Part shown: piece by piece, positions 1 through 11,850 of the stretch
How positions within the stretch are numbered: the first letter of the stretch is position 1
Layout: each line of letters begins with the position of its first letter
Assembly: GCF_030253575.1 (NCBI RefSeq)
Contig: NC_080561.1
Location: 7,966,001 to 8,030,000, forward strand
Source: Rhododendron vialii
Taxonomy: Eukaryota > Streptophyta > Magnoliopsida > Ericales > Ericaceae
Length of the DNA stretch: 64,000 bases
Reading direction: 5' to 3'
Translations under genes and position numbers: made by a program
Notes under the pieces: model-generated
Told to the model about the DNA's origin: nothing
What the model saw: the letters and a program-made list of their open reading frames with translations, nothing else
The model's database searches: none

Positions 1-1320
1 TTTTAGAATTTTAGAAATGCAGTTCAAGATAAATGGTTGAGAGATAGACGTAAAACCTTTGCTCCGATCACCGATGAAGGGTCACCCACTCATTGAAATG
101 CAGTTCCCTTTAGTGGTTTCCCACCACTGAATCACAATACCAAGGATTTAGACAAATGAAATCAAACATGAAGCGGGAATTGAACTCCATAAATAAATGA
201 TGATGAGAGGAAAAAATCGTAGTACTTGCTCCGTTTGGTGCAAACACTCAGACTCGCCATCGAAAATCCACATGACACACCTCTGAGCTTAAACAATTGC
301 TGCTAAAGAAACAACCACTTGGCCGCTACTGCTGCCGGAGAACTCCCTCCGCCGCTGCCTACTAATCATGACTGAAGTGGAATTGATTGTCCGCCTTTTG
401 ATTAAGTACAACATACGTGAATGTTTTTTCCAATCCACAAAACTCATAACATCATCAAAACTAAAGGAGTAAAGGGCCTAATTTATCCATTGAGCACCTA
501 GGACTTTCCGACATATCACCACATCGTAAAAGAATAGTACCTGAAAAGAGAATAATAACAAAAGAAAATTTTAATTAGGCCCACGACACCACATGAGATT
601 TTTGATAAAAAAAAAAATTGACATAACAAAATATAAGAAAGGGAAAAATCACCGATATGGAAGTTTTAACTAGCTTTGAGCACAAAATTCATAACACTAT
701 TCGTGGAAAAAAAATCAAGCATCAACCATAGGTGGAGCTTTTAATCTAATTCCTCACCATCCCTAAGCTCACCATGGTTTGCCCAATGCCTGAAACAAAT
801 CACTTAATGGTTTTGCTTCCCCCAACTCATCCCTACTAACACACCCATAGCCAAATCCAAGTTTTTGAAGCTCTAAGTTTTAAAAAATAAGCTGCTCGAA
901 TCAAATGACTCGATAATGGCCTTTACACTATAAAGACAAATAAGTATCAATACATATCTATAGATAAATGTACCCCTTTTGCTGGCGGAATGCCAACCTG
1001 AAGTTCTGATGTTGACCGCCGACGCTTTTGTCAACCCTTCGTTCCCTTTGAAAACCCATTACTCTGCAGTTTGCAGCCGCAGTTTTTTTAAACAGGATAA
1101 AAGCCAAATTCGAAAACCAAATTCAAATCCAAGATAAAAACCCTAATCTGGAATTCCAATAATGCTAACCAGGTTTAGTAATTTACCTTAGATCAATTGA
1201 ACTCGAAAATAATGCGTGGGTGGATTTGCTCTTTCCGGTTTGGGAATATTTTGGCTTACTTGAATACATGGTGGTAGATGAGGCAGTCGGACCCTGTAGA
1301 TCAGTAGATGGAAGGTACAC
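1..1320. other. AT-rich spacer, no gene recognised
   Basis: I see no open frame with recognisable protein similarity and no RNA gene. The sequence is AT-rich with short A and T runs. It lies downstream (minus strand) of the aldo-keto reductase fragment at 1348-1422, and I looked there for the following exons of that family without finding any. Confidence 0.5.
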
Positions 1321-1340
1321 AGAGAGAGAGAGAGAGAGAG
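1321..1340. repeat. (AG)10 microsatellite
   Basis: A pure AG dinucleotide run, directly beside the splice-donor side of the aldo-keto reductase fragment. Confidence 0.9.
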
Positions 1341-1347
1341 CACGCAC

Positions 1348-1422
1348 CTTACGGAGGAGTACTTCATCGGTGTCTGGACTGTAGCAATCGGAGGTGTCGA
1401 GGAACGTGATGCTGCTCTTGAT
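1348..1422 (-). pseudogene. Aldo-keto reductase exon fragment
   Basis: The minus strand reads 25 codons without a stop, including TFLDTSDCYSPDTDEVLLRK. This matches the conserved TFLDTSD-x-Y-GP-x-TNE-x-LLGK block of plant aldo-keto reductases of the auxin-induced PCNT115/AKR4 type, which contains the catalytic Asp and Tyr region. A GT donor-like sequence (GTGCGTG) follows the AAG codon at 1348, as at a real exon end. The open frame extends upstream to about 1470 without family similarity. The family is about 340 residues long, and I found neither the NADPH-binding part nor later exons in the next 1.3 kb. The Gly after Tyr is Ser and the Gly before Lys is Arg. I infer a captured or decayed exon fragment; a first exon of a gene with very distant partners is less likely. 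Confidence 0.6.
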
Positions 1423-2040
1423 CGCGCGCCGATCGGTGGTGGCCGCGCCAGTCGGTGGAGCTAGGAGAGCGATCGAAGAGAGGGAGACAGAAGGAGGGTG
1501 AGGTATGGGAATACGGTTAGGGTTTCACAGAATGTCTGCGTTTCTACGTTTCAAATTTTGGAAATCTAATCCTAGTTTTACCAAAATGCCATTTATGATA
1601 ACCCTTGGATGGATCAAATATTTACAAAAATGCCATAGTAGAATGAAGGGTAGAGATTTATGTAGGCATGAGGATAAATCTAGAGCGTTGGTTGTCTTTT
1701 GGATTCAAACACAACTCTGTTTTATTATATAGATATAGATAATGCACCTCACATATAATTTTATCGGGCCGGGCTTAATTTCTAAGAAATATTCCCACGC
1801 CCATTCTGTTAACTAAACGGCCTTAAAAACTCTATCCAACCCCACCCCGTAGACCTAAATACGCATCTCAAATCCTTATAAAAATGGACTGGGCACGCTA
1901 GCAGGCCGTTGTGCACCTTTTTATGAAAAAATGGAATGGACTAGGCTGGTGGACTGTAATGCAATTTTGAAAAGTAACATGAGGGGTAGATAAATAAGCT
2001 AAAAGGGAGGTTGTATCTAAGGTTATGAATTTTCTGTATC

Positions 2041-2180
2041 GTATCGATATTGTCCAAATCCGATACCCTACACCTCTAATAGAGATAAATTTAAAATGGC
2101 ATCGAGTATCTCATCGGTACCAATACATATCGTACCAGTAAAAAAACCGGTACGGTATTCAGAACCTCGGTTGTTACAAC
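2041..2180. repeat. Decayed dispersed repeat with GTACCGATAC motifs
   Basis: Short motifs of the type ATCGATA, GGTACC and GTACCGGTACGG cluster here, upstream of the S31 gene. This looks like an old dispersed repeat fragment, and I could not set its ends. Confidence 0.25.
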
Positions 2181-2324
2181 TTCTGGGTTAGAATGAATTA
2201 TGAACAAAATATTAGGACGTGGAAACAAATATTCCTAAAACGGAGGTCTGCGATGTCAAAAACCCCTAAAAGCACTCTTTCTACTTGTGATGTTCGTCTC
2301 CAGCTTTTCATGCGGAGAAGAGAA

Positions 2325-2594
2325 ATGGCGATGATCCAGAGGTGCGGCGCAGTAGCGAGGAGAATGCTGACGCCAGATCGTACGGCGGCGTTTTCATCGC
2401 TGTCGTCGTCGTCGGCTGCGGCGGGGGCGCCGATACTCTGCGGACGCGGGGACAAGAGGACGAAGAAAGGGAAGAGATTCAAGGGATCGTACGGAAACTC
2501 GAGGCCGAAGAAGGAGAAGATGATTGAGCGAATTAAAGACAAGGTCGAGGTGCCCAGGTCCACCCCTTGGCCCCTCCCTTTTAAGCTCATCTGA
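2325..2594 (+). CDS. Small ribosomal subunit protein bTHXm (S31), mitochondrial
   Basis: A single-exon 89-residue protein. Residues 1-38 form an Arg/Ser/Ala-rich, acid-poor leader typical of a mitochondrial presequence (MAMIQRCGAVARRM, then a Ser/Ala run). From residue 40 comes the basic core GRGDKRTKKGKRFKGSYGNS, followed by RPKKEKMIERIKDK and a hydrophobic end VPRSTPWPLPFKLI. This is the plant mitochondrial S31/bTHX signature; bTHX binds 16S-type rRNA in the small-subunit head and stabilises it. I chose the ATG at 2325 because its context is good (G at -3, G at +4) and the presequence begins there. The frame stays open upstream to an ATG at 2193, which would add 44 residues lacking the look of the family. 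The length fits the family. The next gene, on the opposite strand, is 3.7 kb away. Confidence 0.88.
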   Translation: MAMIQRCGAVARRMLTPDRTAAFSSLSSSSAAAGAPILCGRGDKRTKKGKRFKGSYGNSRPKKEKMIERIKDKVEVPRSTPWPLPFKLI

Positions 2595-4600
2595 TTATGC
2601 TTCTTTGCTTTTCACAGGAAACGTAGTGATGCACTGATGTGTTTGAAAACCTAGGGTTAGGGTTTTGGGGATTCGATTGCGATTGGAATATGCAGATTTT
2701 TATATGAATCCTTGTTGAACTATCTGTTTCGTATAATCAACCTCCACTTTTAATGAAGATTTTGAATTTTGAGAAAGTCCAGAGGAACACAACATTTTGC
2801 GTAACATGTCTGTGTCGCAGTATTTCATTGGCAACTGGATGGATTGTTCGTTTTCAACTACCAATGAGACACTGTCACGCGGGCATGTTGGACGTGTTAT
2901 CGTGTTATAGACCTCTTTCGTTTTGTAATTGCTTAGGATGGTAATTTTTATTGGTATGTTGCTAGGGCTAGAAATTAGTTTCACAGTGAACTTTGGGTCA
3001 GGTTCAATAAGATCATATCCGGTGCTTTACTCAAATCTTTGCTCAGTTTGAGTAAGAAAGCTTTCGTTTGGTAATGGACAAATAAAAGACGTAAATTTGA
3101 GTAGAAAGATGAGGAAAAACTTGATTTGATATGGGTTTCAGCAAAGGACTTGAGAAGGTTTTAGGGAGTTTTTTAAAACCTTGGGTTGTAATTTTGGTAT
3201 GGACTAGTGATGCCCCTAGTAGTGACTTAGAAGGGAATTTAGGTTCTAACTGCTATGAACCAATTGAGAGTGTTTGTGTGAGAATTCATCACTTATTCAA
3301 TTCATCTTGAATAGTTGGGGCTTATTTGTGAAGATTCAGATGCTATTAGGGAGCGGATGTATTAATACGAAACATCTAAAGTGTGCAGCGACTCGGGCTT
3401 TTTCTGGTTTCAATTCATGTTACTTTGAGCTTTGTTGGGCCCGGAGTGCCTCCATGGATTTGGTTACACAATGCCACTCCCTACGACAAGCTTGTAATGT
3501 TCAGGAGGTGGTTGTATGGCTTAAAATTTAATGAAATGTCATTCTCGTAGCTCTTTCCCTGTTGTGGTGGTGGTGGTGGTGGCTAGAAATGGATGCCCAT
3601 TTTTACACCCTTTTTGTTTGCTCAAAACGATCCCCATTGATTTCAATGGTTCCAGTTCTGGACACTGTTTCGGTACTTGCACAGAGAACCACAGAATGTT
3701 GTCATTTTGGTTTTCAATGGTTTTAAATTTCCTTCTAGAAGCACTGCATTTGAGCTTGTTGAAACAACAATGCTACATACACAACTTGCGAACACACTTT
3801 TTACATGCTCCTCTCACAATGGGTGGGTTCCACAATGTTGATTAAGTTAGGTCTTAATTATTTGAGGAAGTTCAAAAAACGGTGAAAGGAATTACTCATT
3901 CATGCATAAATTTATCTAGTTAGTGGTAATGGCCATGTGGTAGAGACACTTTAGTCTCCAAAACACGATTGCAATTTCAGCAGAATAATCTCAGATGCAT
4001 GGTGCAGGTGAGTAAAAAGGAAAAAAAAAGAAAGAATGAGCAAAACCAGCCTCTATCGCTGTTGAGTTTATATTCATTAAAGTGGAATTAGGCAGAAGGG
4101 AAGGATGGTATTCCAGGTATGGTTAACGAGCGGATTGATTCAAATTTTGTATAAAAGATACATGTGTGTTGTTTGTTAATGAGTCTTTGAGTCGAATCTC
4201 TTCTAAAAGTCAACAGCGAGCTCCTTATCAAGTACCTGCAGCACGGGCTCACCTTAGTTAATTTTTCGGTACAAAGCGAACCTTCACTACAAAGCAAACT
4301 AAAGGCCTCTCTAAGCTCCGCAGTACATGATCTTGCGGTTTGGAAAGTGCGGATTCAGCTCTTCCTTTTGTAGCTTCATTGTATAATTCGGAATCACTTC
4401 CGACTTCAATATGTTTGTGTCCGTGTTCCAGAATGAGATTCTGACGCTTGAAAATGTCCTGAAGTTCAGCATTAGGGCTTCTGCAATCGAGCAGACGACT
4501 ATTAAAGCCCATCATGATCTTGTCATTCATGCGAACACCTCCGCATGGTTTCTCTGTCGAGAGCTCCCATGTCCATATTCACTAACATCACCTTTGTTAA

Positions 4601-4778
4601 GATCCGGGGGCGCAACAGGGTGTAGTGCTTTAATCTCAACCGTCCATCTCGGCAATCAATGATCTCTTCTCAGACAGAGTTCTTTTAAAATCTGGACCAT
4701 TCAAATCACTTTTAGGCGGTTCAGATATAAGCGCTCTGGGGCACTACAGGGACCAGATCCCCCTTGGGTCCTGTTGTG
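4601..4778. repeat. Imperfect inverted repeat with CCGTCCATCTCGGCAATCAATG core
   Basis: Ends of the form GATCCGGGGG...GTAGTGC and GCACTAC...GATCCCCC face each other in inverted order. The interior shares the phrase CTCGGCAATCAATG and a following TTTTAAAAT-type stretch with a second copy at about 26820-26990. This looks like a small non-autonomous transposon family. Confidence 0.4.
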
Positions 4779-5461
4779 AATAAATCTTCTGCTATTACAG
4801 AATTCAAGGTGCTCAGTGTTATTGTTTTTTGACTTGGAAATATTAACCCCCAACAATTTTGATTAGTTGTTGGGTATTGTTTGCCTCCGAAAAAGAAGTG
4901 GGTGAAATACTGTGACCAGCCTCTTCCGAGTATAGCCTTTGCAAACCACCATCACTTGCTTTGTTCGTAGAAGGTGACGGCATCATCTCCTACGAACAAA
5001 GCAAAATGAGCGAGATACCCATCCCTCAAGTACTATACTATATTTTATGTTTTGTAAAATTTGTTGTCTAACAGATAAGTCCATATTTCTTCCCCCAAAA
5101 TCCAATGCCATAATATCCGTGTGAAAAAATCCCACGCTAAAATTTGATTGGGAAAAAATCTCACTCTAATGTTTCGATCACAGAGACCCTGAGATTGAGA
5201 GTAGACCTTTTGCCTAATATAATTCTCATGCACTAGCATGAGCGTAAAAGCCTCTTAAGAAAACACCCCAACTATTCAAATGTGCAACAATAAGGATTGA
5301 GAGCGCAAGCGCAGATTGACTGAGCCCTTTACCAAACTCGCTTGTATACTAACCGAAAAAATTATCTAGAGATTTATCAAGTAGGAATATGGGAAAGCGA
5401 GGAAAAAAAAGGGACGTTCAAAAAAAAGGGAAAAAGAAGGGGCAATCGAAGTTGAATAGCA

Positions 5462-5464
<3 letters not shown>

Positions 5465-5523
<59 letters not shown>
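5465..5523. repeat. Compound (TC)n(AC)n microsatellite
   Basis: About 20 TC units run directly into about nine AC units. Confidence 0.95.
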
Positions 5524-5524
<1 letters not shown>

Positions 5525-5879
5525 TCATCCCTTGTTTTTTATGAGGATGCAGCGAATGCAAGGATCTCTATCCCTGCCCAATGTCGTTGAGTTTCCAATA
5601 TGCCAAAAACCAAATGTATACAATGGTTGCATGTCGGATGCAAGATTAGCTATGCTTTAAGTCAACCCACACATGTTAGGGCAGACTATCAGTCTCGACA
5701 ATAAACAAATACAGAACAACCGAGTGTCTCAAAATGTTCAGAGCATCATTAAACACAACACAAACACAATGAATTGAAAACCCTCCCTTGTCAGTCATGT
5801 CCATTGATCTGCATCCACAGCAAATTTCAGAAAATTAGAATCTGTAAGAATTTTTTTTTCTTGTGTGTTTCTCTGTGTC

Positions 5880-5912
5880 TGTGTGTGTGGGTGTGGGTGT
5901 GGGTGTGGGTGT

Positions 5913-5951
<39 letters not shown>
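5880..5951. repeat. Compound (GTGTGG)n(GA)n microsatellite
   Basis: Repeated GTGTGG units are followed by about 18 GA units. Open frames crossing it encode Val/Trp and Arg/Glu repeats and are not genes. Confidence 0.95.
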
Positions 5952-5954
<3 letters not shown>

Positions 5955-6249
5955 CTTCAGCATTCTCCAGGCTCTCGCATAGGTTTCAGTACAAGACTAC
6001 AAGGATATTTAAATTTGGAAGGCCAGGTGAGGTACCAAGTTTCAACCAGGCTAGTTGTTGTAGAAAAACTATCAAACCAAAAGGGGGCATCTGTAAACCT
6101 ATCCCAGATTTGAGCATTGACCTCTTCAAATCTCTACCGACCACTATTGCGAGTTACCAACCTCCGTGAAGTACCGAAAACACAATACACCTATAATGGG
6201 TAGTGGGTACTTTACCTTTATTTACTGCCATGGGAGAAGAAGCACAGAT

Positions 6250-9200
6250 TCAAATATGATCTTCTTGGCCATAGTTGTACAGTATCTCGATCTGCATCAG
6301 GAACCCAAGAATAAGAAGGTGATAAAGAGCATCGAAATAGATAAGAAGGTGATAAAGAGCATCGAAATAGATCGTAAATTCCAATCATAACTTGCTGCAG
6401 TAATCATCGACTCTAGTGAAAAGACAAATAATAAGGGGATATAGGCAACATAAGAACATGGATGGAAAAGGCATGGCAAGACAATGGCTAAGAATGCAAT
6501 CATTCTATAAAATTTGGTGTTGCCTTAAGTTCCGTTTGTTTCCGCTGAAAACGGTCGTTCAGAGAACATATTACGAGAAAAACACTTGCAAAAAGGTTTG
6601 TTGTGTTTGGTTCCAACCCTGAAAACGATGGTGCTACCGTGCTGGTGGCCATGGTGGAGGTGGTGATTGAGTGGCAGTAGTCGTGGGGTGATATTAGTGC
6701 TGATCCAGAAAATGTTTCCACTGTTCAAAGGGGAAAATGTATTCCAAAAAAAACTCATTTTTGCTAACGGAAAATATTTGACAGAATTTTATTTTTCGTT
6801 GGCCCAAATGCCAAAAAGTATGGAAAATAGTTTTCGTGACTACTATTTCTGCCGCAACAAACTCCAAAAGTACAAAATAAAATTGTTTCCGCAACACGTT
6901 TTCCAACGAAACAGATGGGGGTTGTTTGGTAAAGGTTTTGAGGAGGTTTTTGGAGTAATAAGTGGAGAGAGATAGATAGAGGGATGGGAATAATAGTGGA
7001 GAAAAAAATTTATTGGAAACCGTGAGGAAGAAAGGTTCTGGGAACCCCAAGTGAACATGCTCAACACAACCATAAACTTTGTCAAACTAATAAAGGAAAT
7101 GGCCAAGTTCTGGACAGAATCAGAATGACTTCACACATGAAGAGACGGAAAAGTAACACCATGTGCAATGTTTACAGCATTAGCAAATGCATGCGAGGAC
7201 ATTTCAAAATAGCCTTTCCTCCCATGAGACACTCAAAAAGACAGTCTCATTTAACACTTGTTCATCATTCTAACCAGTGATAGAGAATTCCTCAAACACT
7301 TCTAATATAAAAAACAATACTATTTTCAAGTTTTCCTTTGACACTTCCGGTACATTTGGAAGGTCGTGACTACCTTCTCAGATCCCTTCACTGGACATTT
7401 GCTTAAAGAAAAGTATCACAGAAAGGCATGAATCATATTTATGAAAGTTATATAGCAACTAAGAAGAATGTACAAGAAATCAAGCCATCTACTGACCACA
7501 AGCCAGACAAATAAAACAACAGGAACTAATTGACGCATTATTCAAATAAATTACCCCAGGAGGTGGAGGCGGGTTTCTGGTAAACTTGGAGCCACCAGGA
7601 GCCCATGGAACTGTCAAAAAGAAAACAAGTGAGCTTCAAAACCACACATATGGAGTTAAATTTACTGATAACAATTTATATTTTGTTTACTTGATTATTT
7701 GAAAGCAATTAGTGGTAGCTAGGAGTCATGGGTACAGGGATTGGATGGTTACCTACGTTGTATGATCATGGTTTTAGTGTGTTGGTTGGTTGGTGCTTTT
7801 ATTGTATAGTATAACGCATGTTAATGAATGGAGGAGGCTGAAAATCTCATAAAATGTCGAAAGAAAATATCGAGAATAAGAGACAAGGTTCCCTCCATAT
7901 TAAACTATTAGAGGTCCATCCCACTCGAAGTGGGTCTGTCATTCTCCTTATTCTTTCATTTTAGAATATCTTATCACAAGAAGGGACATATGATCCTCAA
8001 AATGAGCGAAAATATCCAATGGAAACCTTGACTTTTCTAATGATGCAACTCCAGTCTTATTTTCTTCTTCACCTCATATTGTATCTTTGTAAAGGACTCT
8101 GAAAAGAAGTTAAATCAATGCTCTCAAGTCTCATTGAATAAAGCTTCTGTGAGTGTAGTAAAGTACTTACCAATGTAAGGATCAGGGTGCCGCCATTTGT
8201 TATAGGCTGCTTCACCATCTTCTAGCAGTCTATCAATTGTCTCGAGACTTTCCTGGAAATCCACCAAAGGAAGCAATGTGATGCAACATAGAATAGCATT
8301 ACCCCTGATACTTAACCAGAATGATGCAGTTCTCACCATGTTATAAACTATTCTATCATATCACTTTGATTGAAGAAATACAGATACGAACACAGGACAT
8401 AGACACGTTACATTTGTTAAGTATACTATTTTAATATTTTAGAGAAGAAAGCCAGTATCCGTGTTCCGAGGGAATGACCATCCCATTTCACCTTCATTCT
8501 AGTGAACCAAACACTGCCTAAGCCCTTACAGATGATCACCATGCTAAACTTTTATGGAAGTGATCACCTAGTTGAAACAGACCTTAACAACAAGCATCCT
8601 CACCTAGTCAAATTAGCCAACGAATGCTACCCCCAAGTCAAATGCACAATTCATATGCTTATTCAACAAATGAACTCTTCAATCAAACTATCAATCCTAT
8701 AGAAATATGAAAGTAAGACAAGAAAAGGAAATCAGTATGTTTTCTTCTTCTTTTTTTTGAACGGCAAATCAGTAGGGGGGTTTTTTTTTTTTTGAACGGC
8801 AAAAGAAAATTTTACTTTATTAATCTTTGAAATTGTTACAAACACTAAAGGGAACAAGGATTTGATGGCTAAGCTAAGAACAATCCTGTGTCAATCCGAG
8901 TAATCAGTAGGTTTTCAATGACATCCATTTGGTCCATCAACATAACACTCTAAATAATTTAGGGTTGCAGACGAACCGAGCTGTTCACGGGCATCTTGAG
9001 GCTCAGCTCAGTTCGCTAGTAAACGAGTGGAGCTCGAGATCGAGTTTTAAGCTCATTTGGTAAACAACCCAAGCTCAAGTGAGTTGTAACCGTGCTCAAT
9101 TACGAAAGCTCGGCTGTTTATAGATGCTAGTGTAGTAAACGAACAGAGCTCGAACACCTCGATCATAAAATGAGCTGAGCTAGAGCTCGACTATTTGGGC

Positions 9201-9655
9201 TCGACTCGAGCTCGACTAGTTTTGAACAAGCTCGGCTCGGCTCATTTGTAGCCCTAAATTCTCTAATTCCGTAGTAATTGAGTCAAAATCTAATGAAGGG
9301 CAGCTTTTGAGAGAACAAACCACGTTTTTGTTGGCATCAAACTTCTCGCGCATCTCCGAAGCCTGAAACAAACAATCAATCAAATCCATCATCACCGATC
9401 CGATATTTCAATATTCCTACACATGTGCATCACATACAGGACCGAGATAATGGAAGGAATGAAACAAGCCCTAGTATGGATTAGAAACGGAGGTGATCGA
9501 CAGATAGATACATATATATATATACATACATCTCGGTAGAAGAGATGACGATGGACGGCCCAATTGAGAGTCTCTTTGAGGGCTCTCCGGTAGAGGATCC
9601 TCACTCTCTCCTTCTGCGCTGCCCTCCGAGCCAGGTACGACGCCGGTGCACTCAT
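6250..9655 (-). CDS. NADH dehydrogenase (ubiquinone) 1 beta subcomplex subunit 9 (complex I B22, LYR protein)
   Basis: Five exons on the minus strand, all with GT/AG borders and consistent phase: 9655-9530, 9362-9321, 8252-8171, 7610-7555 and 6291-6250 (stop 6252-6250). They give 115 residues, close to the plant family length. The start ATG at 9655 opens MSAPASYLARRAAQKERVRI. The LYR motif is in ILYRRALKETLNWAVHR (residues 20-36), and LYR subunits bind the mitochondrial acyl carrier protein. Exon 3 carries DDGEA-like EDGEAAYNKWRHPDPYI, exon 4 PWAPGGSKFTRNPPPPPG, and exon 5 the short tail IEILYNYGQEDHI. All are characteristic of the plant NDUFB9 subunit in the complex I membrane arm. Intron 4 is 1.26 kb and holds a foldback element and a 30-bp duplication; intron 2 holds a dispersed repeat. 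Confidence 0.95.
6311..6370. repeat. 30-bp tandem duplication in intron 4 of NDUFB9
   Basis: Two identical 30-bp units lie head to tail, 17 bases upstream (gene sense) of the acceptor of the last coding exon, so the duplication changes the branch-point region. Confidence 0.9.
6523..6920. mobile_element. Inverted-repeat element in NDUFB9 intron 4
   Basis: The ends CCGTTTGTTTCCGCTGAAAACG and CGTTTTCCAACGAAACAGATG are imperfect inverted copies, and ATTTTC/GAAAAT motifs recur in inverted order inside. There is no transposase frame. I could not settle a target-site duplication. This is probably a non-autonomous DNA transposon. Confidence 0.45.
8950..9260. repeat. Dispersed GAGCTCG-rich repeat, copy 1 (NDUFB9 intron 2)
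   Basis: Dense GAGCTCGA/GCTCGAC words end in GGCTCATTTGTAGCCCTAA. Related copies lie at about 21465-21835, 24905-25190, 36600-36850, 43250-43470 and 55565-55885. Confidence 0.6.
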
Positions 9656-10061
9656 CTCTCTCTCCTCTCTTTCTCTGTCTACTGTGCTTCGCCGAGGCAG
9701 GCACTTTTCGAGGATGTAAGGTGTGAAGGCGGACTGGATACGGCGTCGTTTTCGCCGAACTAAACACGTCCGGATCTTGCCCGTTTTACCCGAACTGAAC
9801 AAGTCCGAAGAGATGATGATGAACGGTTCGGATTCGGTTTCAACTTGATTCGCTCTGTTAAAACGGATTGAAAAGGGATTTGGATCCTCTCCGGCCTAAG
9901 GTTTGAACTCTTACCGGTGATAATAGTTAATTCTTACCGATAAAAGTTAGTTGTACAGCAAATTCAAACCATTAATTACAGCAAATGAACGGTCCAGATT
10001 TGAACTCTATAAATTTATGGAAAGACTAAAGAGTAATGCTATATGTACTGATTGGGGGAAG

Positions 10062-10221
10062 GAAAACGTACCGCCAGCGGGCCTTCTCGGGCCACCGGAC
10101 AGCCGATTCGAGCCGTCCAAAAATTCTACAAAAAAAACCCGATGGGGCCCACGCGAGAATCAACGGCATCCGAGAATCCAGTGACTGAAGACGGCCCGGA
10201 GCGGCTGGTCGGTACGTTTTC
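10062..10221. mobile_element. Short foldback element related to the one at 25845-26253
   Basis: The ends GAAAACGTACC and GGTACGTTTTC are inverted copies, and the inversion continues imperfectly into flanking GGGGG/CCCCC. The interior GCCACCGG...CCGTCCAAAAATTCTA, A-run, CCGATGGG...GGCATCCGA closely resembles the left arm of the longer element at 25845-26253, so both belong to one family. Confidence 0.6.
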
Positions 10222-10383
10222 ACTCCCCCTTTCGATACCTATATCTTTACTGCTAAGCTAATTCAGTTCAAATTATAATCAGTTCCATCAAAACTCTAAT
10301 TTAAAGTTTGTGACTTTAAGTTAAAAATTTCCGGGGGAGAAATTATAGTATATAAAATTGAACTTGTACACATTCTTTTTGAG

Positions 10384-10548
10384 AATAAATTATTTACACC
10401 GCCGGTGTAAACATTTGTTTCCTCCAAATCAATTGCATCACAACACGTGTCAAAATAGTGGTCCCAATTAATAAAATACGGCGACGTGGCGCAATGCAAT
10501 TGATTTGGAGGAAACAAATGTTTACACCGGCGGTGTAAATAATTTATT
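10384..10548. mobile_element. MITE with identical 55-bp inverted arms
   Basis: Bases 10384-10438 and 10494-10548 are exact reverse complements, with a 55-bp loop in which weaker pairing continues. Each arm contains a nested palindrome, TTACACCGCCGGTGTAA. The AT-rich ends hide the target-site duplication, so I cannot assign a superfamily. Identical arms suggest recent origin. Confidence 0.85.
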
Positions 10549-11850
10549 AATTTTGCAAATTTTGTTAGACTTTCAAATTTAAACAAATTCTCAGACAACT
10601 CGTATAGTATATACCTTTGTTTGCCTCCAATAACAACGGGAGAAAATGAAAACTTCTTATCAGAATGTTACTTCCATTTTCCACTAGGTTGGTGTTACTC
10701 TTCTATTGCTCCCTCCGCTCTAAGAAGGAGCTAAGTCACATAAAGCTTGCGGGAGTGCGAGCGTGAGCATAAAAGAGTTTTAATTCTTGAGTGATGTAGA
10801 CACAATCTACTACAAAGAATCTTTGAGGATGGTAGCGCGAATCCTGAAACGTGTAACTAGATTCAGGTGTAAAGTTTTTTTATCAGTGTGAGTTTTCTAT
10901 TGTACAAATGAGTGCAATTGGGGTGACACGTTCTTTGGCTTTGTATTCAGAAATGTTATCCTCCTTTGTGACTTTCTAGTCCTTTAATTAAGAACAGATG
11001 TACCTTTAGATAATTATCTTATGTATCTATGTTTTATATCAATAAAACTATTACTATTTAAAAAAAAAAAAAACTTTCCTAGCTAGTCGTTTGGCTAAAA
11101 ATGCATTGGAGTGAGATGGAACTTTGCATATGTTCCCTTTTGTTTGCCTTTTTGTATACCAATGCTTTCTTTTTGATGTTCGTGGGATGGCTACCCCACG
11201 TTTTTGTGTAACCCACTATCTTACCTAAATAAATAAAATTGCACCTTGAGATATACTAATATAAAATAAAAGCGTCTTTCATAAACATCCCAAAGTACTT
11301 AAATTTACAGGAGCGAGGATTGAAAGCACAAACACAAGATCCTATTGAAGGATTATGTGACTAAGAGTACAAGCGCGCACGGGCCACATCGGCGCTGGAT
11401 TCATATACAAGATAAGAGAATTTTTTTCCCTCCTAGCATTTTTTCAAAAGCAAGTGACAGAACAAAGAAAAGAAGGATTTCAACACCAAAGAGAAAAGAA
11501 AAGGGAAAAAAACAGCTAAGAGAAGAAGAGTTTCCGAACCGCTTCAGCTTGTCACACAGTTTGGATGGCCACAATCAAAGATTCCAAATTTGAAAGGTTC
11601 ATAGTTAGCTCAATCTACCGAAACAGGAACTCCAAAAACTAGTCAATAAACAGAACTCCAAAACCATAAAACAGTAACCTAAAACAAGTTCATTTCCAAC
11701 AGTGTGTTTACAAATTGATCGCAACTGTGGACAACCATTTTCAATTTCAATCATAAATGAACATTGCACAGAACAAAACGTCGAAAGAAAAAAAAAACAA
11801 TTCAGCACATCGCCTCTAATTTTCTTTCTATCCGGTAATATGACACAAGC

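Larger units (their letters stand above)
2595..6249. other. Spacer between S31 and NDUFB9
   Basis: Apart from the repeats listed separately (4601-4778, 5465-5523, 5880-5951) I see no gene. The longer open frames are low-complexity products of a GTG run near 3560 and of the GA/GTGGGT microsatellite near 5900. The S31 3' UTR probably occupies the first few hundred bases. Confidence 0.45.
9656..11850. other. Spacer between NDUFB9 and the kinesin gene
   Basis: It holds the NDUFB9 promoter side, two foldback elements (10062-10221 and 10384-10548) and the probable kinesin 3' UTR next to 11850. I see no other gene. Confidence 0.5.

Noticed and set aside
2198-2590. 130-aa minus-strand frame opposite the S31 gene
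   Set aside because: It is an antisense shadow; only the plus strand gives a protein of known family with a mitochondrial leader.
5774-6169. 131-aa open frame crossing a microsatellite
   Set aside because: It is built on GTGTGG and GA repeats (VWVWVW, ERERER) and has no family similarity.
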